A stretch of DNA of 64,000 nucleotides, taken from Oceanospirillaceae bacterium (lineage in GTDB: Bacteria; Pseudomonadota; Gammaproteobacteria; Pseudomonadales; Balneatricaceae). The number at the start of each line of letters is the position of its first letter. Position 1 is the stretch's first letter. The notes below the pieces were generated by a model. It was given only the letters and a program-made list of their open reading frames with translations. It was not told the DNA's origin and made no database searches. The DNA lies in assembly GCA_013215505.1 (NCBI GenBank), contig JABSQZ010000002.1:186001-250000 (forward strand). The letters are read 5' to 3'. The translations under genes and the position numbers were made by a program. Of the stretch, positions 51,981 to 60,156 are shown one piece after another.

Positions 51981-52649
51981 TACTCAGACTACGCATCTGG
52001 GCCTAAAAATGATTGCCAGGTAACTTCTAACGGTTACTTGGGGTTGAGTCGACTGGGTAGCAGTTACTACTTGCATTGACAAAAATATTACATTTTTTTG
52101 CTGCTATCCCTCTCATTTACATAGTCAGCTTTACCTAATATATACAACAGCAATAACTGTGTTGCTTTCACACTATTGTCACTCAATGGTTACTGTCGGT
52201 AAATTATTTTATTCAGCCTTATATGGTCTGCTTTATGACCAAGTGCTACTCTCTTAATTTAGCTATTTCAAAATCTTATATGATTTTACTTGAATGCTAG
52301 CATGCGCCACCAACGCCACTGCTGTTGTGGTAAAAGTCAGGGTAGCAGCTGTATAGCTTAGCGATAGGCACACTTGGAAGGGGCACGATGCGGGTATTGT
52401 GCTTCCCCATGTCGAATGGGCATGAATTTGTAGCTATGGTGCAAAAGGTTGGATAAATAAGCGAGCTTTTAAAATGCCTGACCGGGTAGCTGTTCCCTGT
52501 ATCAGTAACTGTACGGCATGCCCTGAGTGTCATTCTGTCAATCATAAAGTATCGGGGCCAGCTGAGTGAGGGAATATTGCTGTGGCTAGAAGAGGCAAGT
52601 GCTGTCGCGTTGACCTGAAGATAATTTACCTTGAAAAGAGAATGTCATT
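51981..52649. other. Intergenic region, nothing recognised
   Basis: 669 bp between the transglutaminase-like and phosphodiesterase genes. An open frame on the minus strand (52297-52545) lacks family signal and ribosome-binding site. No RNA or repeat is evident. Confidence 0.5.
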
Positions 52650-53468
52650 ATGTTGAAAATGATCCATCTAACTGACACTCATTTGGTTGAGAAAGGCAAA
52701 AGACTTTTTGGACTGGATCCGCATGCGCGCCTTAAGTTGGCAATTGAAGACATCAATCGTTCACATAAGGATGCGAATTGTGCCTTTATTACCGGTGATT
52801 TAACCAACTGGGGTACCCCGGAAGAATATACGGCACTTGCAGATGCGCTTTCCAAGCTGCAAGTGCCATTGCATTTATTACTGGGTAATCACGACAATCG
52901 GGAAAATTTTAAAGCAGCTTTCCCAAATATCGCCTGTGACGTAAACGGTTATGTGCAATCAAGCGTGGACACAGATCAGGGGCGATTGATTTTCTTAGAC
53001 AGTTTGATGGAGGGAACCTCTTCGGGATGGCTGTGTGAAGATCGCCTGAAATGGCTGGAAAATCAGTTGTCAGATGCAGCAGCTGCTATCTATTTATTCA
53101 TGCACCACCCACCCTTTGATGTCGGTATTCCCTATTTGGATAAGATTGGTCTGGTGCAGAAAGAGGAGTTTGAGAACACCATCACACCCTATAAATCCCG
53201 CATCCGGCAGATTTTTTTTGGTCATGTCCATCGCCCGATTCATGGCGAATGGCTGGGAATTCCTTTTAGCACATTGCGAGGCACCAATCATCAGGTCTGG
53301 CTGAATATGCCGTTCCAGGAAGATCACCAGCTTGAGTATTCCTATGAAGCTCCCTGTTATGGTGTCGTATTGATTGATGCGCAAAAAACCTTGATCCACA
53401 CTCATGAATATATGTACTGCGATGATATCTATTCTGATAAAACTAAAGACTTAAAGCCTCATGTGTAA
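52650..53468 (+). CDS. Metallophosphoesterase, GpdQ/CpdA-like
   Basis: 272 residues. The dinuclear metal site is visible: D9 and H11 (HLTDTHL), D50 (ITGDLTNWG), N and H in LLGNHDN, H in FMHHPP, and H-x-H in FGHVHRP. Length and the HHPP context agree with GpdQ (glycerophosphodiesterase) and the Icc/CpdA cyclic-nucleotide phosphodiesterases; sequence alone does not choose between glycerophosphodiesters and cyclic AMP. Single gene. Confidence 0.88.
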   Translation: MLKMIHLTDTHLVEKGKRLFGLDPHARLKLAIEDINRSHKDANCAFITGDLTNWGTPEEYTALADALSKLQVPLHLLLGNHDNRENFKAAFPNIACDVNGYVQSSVDTDQGRLIFLDSLMEGTSSGWLCEDRLKWLENQLSDAAAAIYLFMHHPPFDVGIPYLDKIGLVQKEEFENTITPYKSRIRQIFFGHVHRPIHGEWLGIPFSTLRGTNHQVWLNMPFQEDHQLEYSYEAPCYGVVLIDAQKTLIHTHEYMYCDDIYSDKTKDLKPHV

Positions 53469-53830
53469 GATAAGCTGAGATTGAACTGACGGCTCGTGGG
53501 AATCAAGTTTATCGGCGATAAACTGTTTGTTCGCATAAATGTAAACCCCTAGAAAATCAGATACCTAATCTGGTCGATAGGTACTCTTGCCCGGATTCTC
53601 TGCAACGTTCTGAATGTGCTTTGCGAAATGTCTGAAAAGTCTCATGCTGCGCAGTTTCCCGGCCAGATTAGCGAGCCTAAATGTGTGGCTGGCAACCGAG
53701 GGTATCGGCCAAAATCGGTCTTTTTACTATTAATATAAACTAGCAGCCAATAGAGTCGATGACTCTTCATAACATCATGAAGAATTAAAAAAGCACATAA
53801 ACAACAGTCAAAAGGTCTTTGGTTGAAACT
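53469..53830. other. Intergenic region, nothing recognised
   Basis: 362 bp, AT-rich to the right. It must carry the rpiB promoter; GGTC before the ATG at 53831 is a weak ribosome-binding site. Confidence 0.5.
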
Positions 53831-54259
53831 ATGAAAATTGCATTAGGTGGCGATCATGCCGGTGTTGAATACAAAAAAGAAATTATTTCTCAATTAGAAA
53901 GTCAGGGAATAGAAACACAAGATTTTGGTCCTTTCAATACCCATTCGTGTGATTATCCTGATTTTGTTCATCCTCTAGCATTGGCCGTTGAAAGGAATGA
54001 TTTTGATTTGGGAATTATCATTTGCGGAAGCGGTAACGGTGTTGCAATGACGGTGAATAAACATCAAGGAATACGCTGTGCGTTAGCTTGGGATACTGGG
54101 TTGGCTGAATTGGCCAGGTCCCATAATGATGCAAATATCCTATCAATTCCTGCCAGATATGTAAGTTTAGAACTGGCAAAAGAAATTGCTGATGCTTTCT
54201 TGAAGACCGACTTCGAAGGCGGTCGACATCAGCGAAGAGTTGCGAAAATCCCTTGTTAG
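53831..54259 (+). CDS. rpiB: Ribose-5-phosphate isomerase B
   Basis: 142 residues from the ATG at 53831, which gives the canonical MKIALGGDHAG; a TTG four codons up is the alternative. GGDHAG with D8/H9, the CGSGNG loop with the catalytic Cys, and NDANILSIPARY identify RpiB, which interconverts ribose 5-phosphate and ribulose 5-phosphate. In some genomes RpiB homologues act on allose or tetrose phosphates. The gene is more AT-rich than its neighbours and alone, which hints at separate acquisition. Confidence 0.92.
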   Translation: MKIALGGDHAGVEYKKEIISQLESQGIETQDFGPFNTHSCDYPDFVHPLALAVERNDFDLGIIICGSGNGVAMTVNKHQGIRCALAWDTGLAELARSHNDANILSIPARYVSLELAKEIADAFLKTDFEGGRHQRRVAKIPC

Positions 54260-54583
54260 TGAATTCTATTGGATCAAATATTGATAAGCGTGGGATGATT
54301 ACTGATGCGATGGAGAAGCAAAGATAACAGGGCAATTTCTGTGATCGCGAGGTTAATCCCTGGTATTAATAGAACCGCTTTGTGTCAATGGAATAAACCG
54401 CTATCGCGGTATTATTTACAAGGTAATAATCCTCCCAGCAACGACAGAAAGAACCACGGGGTATGAATCCTGGAAAATAAGAAAATCGTGGGAATATAGA
54501 GCAGTCTAAAGCGTACTATTGCAAGCAAAGAGAAGTTGACCCATATCGAATGTGGGTTATACCGGTGTTTTCCGGAAACCACG
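54260..54583. other. Intergenic region with small hairpins
   Basis: Contains hairpins ACCGCTATCGCGGT (about 54397) and ACCCA/TGGGT (about 54540-54556). No gene or family recognised. Confidence 0.4.
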
Positions 54584-54885
54584 CTAAGAATTAATCAGTC
54601 TGATTTCTGCCTTTCTGCGATATATTATCTTCTTATAAAGAATTTCATGGGAGCCCAAACTGAGTAGGATAATCTCAATTTTTGTGTCATCCCTAGAATT
54701 ACCTGGTAAAGCCTGGGAATTACCGATATCAAACTTATGTACTCTTGATATGAGAAAAATCATCTTTTTTAGCCACCCCAATTCCAGGATTTTCAATGAT
54801 TACATCAATCTCATCCTCAATTATCTTTAGCTTGGAGTCTGATAATTTTTATAATGCGCTGGTGAAACGCCTGGGCTTATAGACA
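54584..54885 (-). pseudogene. ParE/RelE-type toxin, decayed
   Basis: Two frames carry the halves of a ParE-like toxin: first IIEDEIDVIIENPGIGVAKK and DDFSHIKST (stop), then, one frame over, VHKFDIGNSQALPG and IEIILLSLGSHEILYKKI, the usual C-terminal L-a-L-G-s-H-E-x-x-Y block. The N-terminal part is interrupted by a stop near 54860. It directly follows the ParD-like gene, the normal order of such modules. Confidence 0.7.
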
Positions 54886-55110
54886 TCAATCTTGTTTTGT
54901 TCTCCTGACAGATCTCTTTGTTAGCCCTTGTTTTACTTCTCCAGTAGCAAGTGAGGATTCGCGCACAAACTCATAGGATAGGTCTGGGTTATCCATCATG
55001 CTCCGGCCGATTTTGGACCAATACTCTATTTGCTTAGGTACAGATCGACCTTCGGCATGAACTCTGGCATCAATAACAAAACTATCATCTAGCCTTACAT
55101 TAGTAGCCAT
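54886..55110 (-). CDS. ParD-like antitoxin
   Basis: 74 residues. The N-terminal block VRLDDSFVIDARVHAEGRSVPKQIEYWSKIG fits the ParD_like family (PF11903), described here by position 4-36; MMDNPDLSYEFV follows as in intact members. The protein would form a ribbon-helix-helix DNA-binding dimer and neutralise the toxin, whose gene downstream is broken. It may persist as a free repressor. The start ATG at 55110 has a weak ribosome-binding site. Confidence 0.78.
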   Translation of the reverse strand: MATNVRLDDSFVIDARVHAEGRSVPKQIEYWSKIGRSMMDNPDLSYEFVRESSLATGEVKQGLTKRSVRRTKQD

Positions 55111-55146
55111 AATTATATTCCGACTTTTTAATAAAAGTTATTTATC

Positions 55147-55193
55147 GACTGCTCATTAGTATGCGACAAATTGTCGCGCACTAATGGGCAGTC
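55147..55193. repeat. Long near-perfect inverted repeat upstream of the antitoxin gene
   Basis: GACTGCTCATTAGT (55147-55160) pairs with ACTAATGGGCAGTC (55180-55193) with one mismatch, and the inner GCGACAA (55163-55169) pairs with TTGTCGC (55171-55177). It may be an operator of the ParD-like protein, a terminator of the secretion operon whose last gene stops at 55426, or a mobile-element relic. The rest of 55111-55425 has no gene. Confidence 0.75.
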
Positions 55194-55425
55194 AAGGTTA
55201 TACATTCGATCCAAGAGTCTCTGAGGAGCTTATTCTAGAGATGACGAAGTCTGAGCAATAATCAATAGGTACGATAGCAACTTCCAAATTGCCTTATTTC
55301 GCAGTTCAAGACTATCTCCTATACCCAATTGATAACCTAACGCCTCACCACTTTTTATGCACTTAAAGTATCTCACCTGGTTTCTTTTTATGTGTATGAG
55401 GTCAGAATAGTTACTGACGGCTGCT

Positions 55426-56619
55426 CTACCTCTCTCCAAACGCCTGAGAAAGAGTCTTGCGCAGCGGTTTCAACAAGTACTCCAACACTGTGCGATCGCC
55501 GGTCCGTATGTCCACCTGGGCGGTCATTCCCGGGAGAATATCCAACTGTTTACCGGTAGTTGATCTGACTGGATTAGTGGTTGACGATAAGTGTACCCGG
55601 TAGTAAATTTCTTCACCGCGTTGGGTCTGCTCTTTTAAAGTATCGGGACTGACGTAGACTACTTTTGCGCGGACACCACCGTAAATCGTATAATCGAAGG
55701 GGTCAAAGCGAATGGTCGCATCCAATCCTTTAGCTATTTGCGCAATGTCAGCCGGACGCACTTTGGCTTCAATAATCAATTCATCTTCTATGGGGATGAT
55801 TTGCATCAGTTCTTCACCGCTGCGCAGTACTCCTCCGACTGTGGTGATGTTGATATTTTTAACAATCCCCGGTAGCAGAGCGCGAAACACACTGTCGTCT
55901 AGTTGCTGCTGGCGCTGTGCCAATATTTGTGAGTTTTGCGCTATGCCGTCCTGCACTTTAGTCAGTTCCGAACTGGCCTCTTCTAAGTAGCGGTTTTTGC
56001 GCAGGATCAGCTTAGCTTCAGCTTCGTTTAACAGCCGCTTTGCGTCTATGACTTCCGCTTTATTGACATCACCTAAGCCCGACAGTTTTTCTATCAACAT
56101 CATTTCTTCGCTGGCCAGATCCAGCGCCACTTGCAGAGTTTTAAGCTCGGCCTGTAGACTTGAGCGGCGCTGTTGAAACAGCGCGCGTTCTACATTTACT
56201 ATGTGCTCAAAGCGTAGTTCAGTGGCGCTAAAAAGCAGTTTTTCTGCATGGGTCACTTCTGCTCGCAGGCGCACTGCTTTGGCATTTAGCGCCGATAACC
56301 TGGCATCTATTTCCTTCACCGAAGCACCAAAACGACTCGGGTCTAAGCGCGCCAACACTTGTCCTGGTTTGACATTGTCTCCCTCTCTGACCAATAATTG
56401 CGCCAGCACACCGCCGTCCACCGCTTGAATGATTTGCACCCGGGAGCTGGCGATGACTTCCCCGTTGGCTCTGGCGACTTGGTCAATACGAAACTGTGAA
56501 GCCCAGTAGCAAAATGCACACAACCCCAGTAGTAGTACCCAGAGCAGTGGTGAAAAGTTGCGTTTATGGTAATTCTCTAAAGCAGCGCTGTCAGTGGAAA
56601 AAATGCTATCAAATGACAT
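55426..56619 (-). CDS. Type I secretion membrane fusion protein (HlyD family)
   Basis: 397 residues. One membrane helix at about 28-46, biotinyl-lipoyl segment (VDGGVLAQLLVREGDNVKPG), a long coiled-coil region (about 95-240), a second lipoyl half with VKNINITTVGGVLRSGEELM and a C-terminal beta barrel ending PGMTAQVDIRTGDRTVLEYL. It bridges the inner-membrane ABC exporter and TolC. Last gene of the operon, 3 bp after the ABC gene. Confidence 0.93.
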   Translation of the reverse strand: MSFDSIFSTDSAALENYHKRNFSPLLWVLLLGLCAFCYWASQFRIDQVARANGEVIASSRVQIIQAVDGGVLAQLLVREGDNVKPGQVLARLDPSRFGASVKEIDARLSALNAKAVRLRAEVTHAEKLLFSATELRFEHIVNVERALFQQRRSSLQAELKTLQVALDLASEEMMLIEKLSGLGDVNKAEVIDAKRLLNEAEAKLILRKNRYLEEASSELTKVQDGIAQNSQILAQRQQQLDDSVFRALLPGIVKNINITTVGGVLRSGEELMQIIPIEDELIIEAKVRPADIAQIAKGLDATIRFDPFDYTIYGGVRAKVVYVSPDTLKEQTQRGEEIYYRVHLSSTTNPVRSTTGKQLDILPGMTAQVDIRTGDRTVLEYLLKPLRKTLSQAFGER

Positions 56620-56622
56620 GAT

Positions 56623-58842
56623 TTACTCCCGCGCCTTAAGCGTGCTGACTTTTTCCGGCAAGCTGTTGCCAGCGCGCCTGGTGTGTTGTGTGGTGTTGGT
56701 TGCAACTGCTGCGAATTTTGGCAGCACTGTGCTGGGATCTCCATCGGCGACTATTTCGCCGCGGCGCATAATCAGAATACGCTTGGCAAGTTGCGCTGCC
56801 AGTGCTGGCCTGTGGGTAGAAATTAGCAGTATATCTTCAGGTCTGACATAGGTTTTCAGCGCCGCTAATACCTGCTTTTCGCTGGCCTGATCCAGTGAGG
56901 CGGTGGGCTCATCCAACAGCCAGATGGTGGGTCGGGTTAATAACAGCCGCCCCAGGCCCAACAGCTGCTGCTGCCCACCGGAGAGGCCCGCGCCTCCCTC
57001 GGTGATTTCTAAGTCCATGCCCAGTGGGCTGTCCTGCGCTATCTGGTCAATGCCTAGTTCACTCGAGACCCGTAACAGCTGAGAATCGCTGATCGCACCG
57101 CAGAGCGCTAAATTACTGCGCAGCGTACCTTTGAATAAGTGCACGCTCTGCGGTAGGTAACTGACATGCTCGGCGACAATGTTCGGGTCAATTTCCCACA
57201 GATCAGCGTCCCCTAAACGGACCCAACCCTGAGAGGGTCGATACAGTCCGGCGAGTAATTTAAGCAAGGTAGATTTTCCGCAGCCAATGGGGCCCAGCAG
57301 GGCCACTCGGTCACCACTTTGCAAAGACAGAGAATCAATTTTTAGCTGGCGCACCGCAGAGTTGGGGTAGGAAAAACTGATATCCCGCAAGGTTAACGTT
57401 TTAGGGGCCGTCTCAGGCAACAGCAAGTGTTGCTGCGGGCGCCGCTGGGTGGGCAGTTGCAACAGTTTATTGACCATTGCCAGTGACTGAGAGACATTTT
57501 GCCACTGGGCTAAATACTGAACACTCTGTGAAATCGGAGCAATCACCCGGCCACCCAAAATGCTGCAGGCGATCAGGGCTCCCATCGACAAGTTACCCGC
57601 TTCTATTTGGCCGACGCCGACTACCAGCGCCGCGATGTAAGCGCTGGTGGCGAGGCTGCCGGTACTAATAGTGCCAGTGCTGGCAATGGCTTTTTGTCTT
57701 ATATTGTAGCTGGAGATAGTGGCGCTGATCTCGCGCCACTTGCGCGAGAACTGCCAGCTGGCATTGTTAGCGCGTACTGACTCAGCCCCTTGGATAACAT
57801 CTACCAGTAACCCCTGCCGCTCGTGGCTGCGCAGCAACTGCTGCTTGAGCAATCGGCGCAAGCGTTTCTGGGTGATAAAACCTAATATAGCGGCAATCGG
57901 CAGCAGTGATGCATACACCAGAGCGATAGGCCCGCCGATGATATAGATGAAACAAATGAACAACAGCGCAAAGGGCATGTCGATCAAACTAAAAATGATC
58001 CCTGCGGTGAAAAACTGTCGGACGCTGTCCAGCCCACTCACTTGTGCTGCCATAGTGCCTAAGCTGCGAGGGCGAGTATCTAACTGCAGTTGCATTACAT
58101 GCTCAAAGACTTGCTGTGAGACGTTTTTGTCGACCGCACAAGAAACGCTGTCCAAAGTGCGCGCGCGTACCCTTTTTAGCAGCCAGTCCAGAGCGATAAC
58201 AACACCCATCCCGGCTACTAAGGTCCAGAGGGTGGCGTAGGCCAAAGTGGGTACTACCCGGTCGTAAACTTGCATGGCAAACAGCGAAGTGGCGATGGCG
58301 ATAATATTGATCAGTACTGTGGCTATCAATACATCGAGTATCCATTTAGGGCGTTTAAAAACTTGTTTAAGTACTAAGCGGGCGGCGCTATTGCCGCTTT
58401 CATCTTCGCTAGATGCTGGTTGAAAGCTGGCAGCGTTGCGTACCCAGAGCACCGGAGCAACAGATAAATCGTCCTCTGAGCAACCACTGACTTGCATTTT
58501 CTGGTTGATTAACTGCAGAGTTCCATCGGCATTGCGCTCGATCAGTTGCCACTGACCACTGTGTAGAAGCAGGGCGGGTAATCTGTGTTGATCAAAGCGG
58601 TTCCAGTGCAATAAGGTCGCTTGCAGGCCCTTTATTTTTAATTGCTTAAATATCTGCTGCAGTCGCTGTACGGGCCCCGTCAGCTCAAACTGGGCTGAGT
58701 GCCGGCAAACTTTGGCCAGGGCGCCATCTTTTACTGCAACGTTAAGACGCTCCAATAGTAACTTTATAAGTACCGCGGGAACGGCACGCTGTAGCATCTC
58801 TTTGTCAGCGGTTGTCGACGAGAAAGCCGCTGCAGTGTTCAT
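56623..58842 (-). CDS. Type I secretion ABC transporter (LapB/HlyB type)
   Basis: 739 residues. The N-terminal ~140 residues are a C39-like domain without a catalytic Cys, as in RTX/adhesin exporters that recognise but do not cleave substrates. Membrane domain about 160-430. Nucleotide-binding domain with Walker A LLGPIGCGKST, signature AGLSGGQQQ and Walker B IWLLDEPTASLD. The start overlaps the tolC-like stop by four bases. It should export the Ig-like adhesin encoded at the head of the operon. Confidence 0.94.
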   Translation of the reverse strand: MNTAAAFSSTTADKEMLQRAVPAVLIKLLLERLNVAVKDGALAKVCRHSAQFELTGPVQRLQQIFKQLKIKGLQATLLHWNRFDQHRLPALLLHSGQWQLIERNADGTLQLINQKMQVSGCSEDDLSVAPVLWVRNAASFQPASSEDESGNSAARLVLKQVFKRPKWILDVLIATVLINIIAIATSLFAMQVYDRVVPTLAYATLWTLVAGMGVVIALDWLLKRVRARTLDSVSCAVDKNVSQQVFEHVMQLQLDTRPRSLGTMAAQVSGLDSVRQFFTAGIIFSLIDMPFALLFICFIYIIGGPIALVYASLLPIAAILGFITQKRLRRLLKQQLLRSHERQGLLVDVIQGAESVRANNASWQFSRKWREISATISSYNIRQKAIASTGTISTGSLATSAYIAALVVGVGQIEAGNLSMGALIACSILGGRVIAPISQSVQYLAQWQNVSQSLAMVNKLLQLPTQRRPQQHLLLPETAPKTLTLRDISFSYPNSAVRQLKIDSLSLQSGDRVALLGPIGCGKSTLLKLLAGLYRPSQGWVRLGDADLWEIDPNIVAEHVSYLPQSVHLFKGTLRSNLALCGAISDSQLLRVSSELGIDQIAQDSPLGMDLEITEGGAGLSGGQQQLLGLGRLLLTRPTIWLLDEPTASLDQASEKQVLAALKTYVRPEDILLISTHRPALAAQLAKRILIMRRGEIVADGDPSTVLPKFAAVATNTTQHTRRAGNSLPEKVSTLKARE

Positions 58843-60107
58843 CGCTGGGTTGCTCCCGCCAGTTCATCTAAGTTGCCGATGAGTGTGGCCACTCGCAGAG
58901 ATGAAACTAACCAGTCGCTGTTGATTTTGGCCAGCTGTAAACGCAATTCGTTGAGCTCCCGCCTAGTGTTTAATACCTCTATCCAGGACTTTCGACCGCT
59001 TTGATATTGACGGGTAACAGAATTCATGGTGCCGGTTACGGCATTGATGGCCTGTTTCTGCGAGCGGGCTAGCAGTTGCTGCAAGTCACGGTTGATCATC
59101 AGCGTTTTGATCCGCCGGTTGATATCTATTTGCGCCACTTGCAAGTCCAATTTGGCTGCGCTCAATCGGGCTGTTTCGCTTTTAACTTGGGCCCGAGAGA
59201 CATAACCTAGCCCCTGTACGTCTCCCTCTAACACTAGACTCAAACGGGTCGAATCTGCAGAGGTATATGAGTGGCCAAGGTCGCGTTCCAGGCGCAGGTA
59301 AAGGCTGGGGAGGGTGGAAATTTTCTGTTGTTTAACCTTTAATCTCTTGGCTTCAATATCCTGACGCTTGGCTTGCAACACGGCGCTGTTCTCTATTGCC
59401 AGTTGCGCGGTTTGTTGCAATGCTGGTAATACAACAAGTTTCCGGTCGATGTTAGCGCTGGAATTCACCTGAATTTGGGTAATTGCCTGTAGCTGGTTCA
59501 GTCCTATCGTTAGCTCCCCGCTAATACTCTGCCGCTGAGTTTTAGCTTGCAGTAACCTTGAGTAGGCGAGGCGGGTATCGGCTTTAGAGGCCATCTGCCC
59601 CTGCTGTCGACGTTTTATTTGTTGGTATAACCGCTGGTGGGCGGCAACATTGCTGTTGGCGACTTTAGCGCGCTGACGTATACCCTGCAATTTACCATAA
59701 GCTGCGGCAGTATCTTCTATTAATAAGCGCTGCACTTCTAACAACTGCCAGGATTGTGTCAGTAGGCCTGCTTGCGCATGCTTGATGGCCGTATCAATTT
59801 TGCCAAAGGTCCAAAGTGGCTGTTGCAGGCGGATAGAACCTTGATGCCTGCCATTGCTCTGTTGACCGAGTTGTCCGCTGATGCTCGGAAAACGTCCGGC
59901 TCTGGTGGATTCAATGGTGTAGTTCTGCGCGCTCATTTCTGCCTGCTTGCCTTTCAGGGCAGGGTGGTGGGCCATTGTGGTCTGCAGAGCATGGGCAAGT
60001 CCCGAGAGTGAGTTTTCGCTAGCTTTGGCCGCCGCTGAGCTGTTTTGACTGTAGAAAATTGTGACCAGTAGCAGCGCTAATATTTTTATTTTTAGAAAGT
60101 TGTTCAT
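58839..60107 (-). CDS. TolC family outer membrane channel
   Basis: 422 residues from the ATG at 60107; a TTG six codons up is possible. Signal peptide ending near NSSAAA. Two TolC repeats of long amphipathic helices (RQRAKVANSNVAAHQRLYQQ, STLPSLYLRLERDLG) and LNTRRELNELRLQLAK near the end. Outer-membrane exit duct of the type I system, coupled to the ABC gene. Confidence 0.9.
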   Translation of the reverse strand: MNNFLKIKILALLLVTIFYSQNSSAAAKASENSLSGLAHALQTTMAHHPALKGKQAEMSAQNYTIESTRAGRFPSISGQLGQQSNGRHQGSIRLQQPLWTFGKIDTAIKHAQAGLLTQSWQLLEVQRLLIEDTAAAYGKLQGIRQRAKVANSNVAAHQRLYQQIKRRQQGQMASKADTRLAYSRLLQAKTQRQSISGELTIGLNQLQAITQIQVNSSANIDRKLVVLPALQQTAQLAIENSAVLQAKRQDIEAKRLKVKQQKISTLPSLYLRLERDLGHSYTSADSTRLSLVLEGDVQGLGYVSRAQVKSETARLSAAKLDLQVAQIDINRRIKTLMINRDLQQLLARSQKQAINAVTGTMNSVTRQYQSGRKSWIEVLNTRRELNELRLQLAKINSDWLVSSLRVATLIGNLDELAGATQR

Positions 60108-60156
60108 TATTTTTAGGCTTCCCAATTATCCGATAACGAGTATTGTCAAGGTGCTG

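Noticed and set aside
52297-52545. 82-codon minus-strand frame in a 669-bp gap
   Set aside because: No family pattern, Cys/Ser-rich composition without structure, no ribosome-binding site.
56623-57100. N-terminal C39-like domain of the ABC exporter considered as an active peptidase
   Set aside because: The catalytic Cys is absent in the first 140 residues of the protein, as in RTX/adhesin exporters.
58103-58345. 80-codon frame overlapping the ABC exporter gene on the same strand
   Set aside because: Out-of-frame shadow of the transporter's membrane domain.
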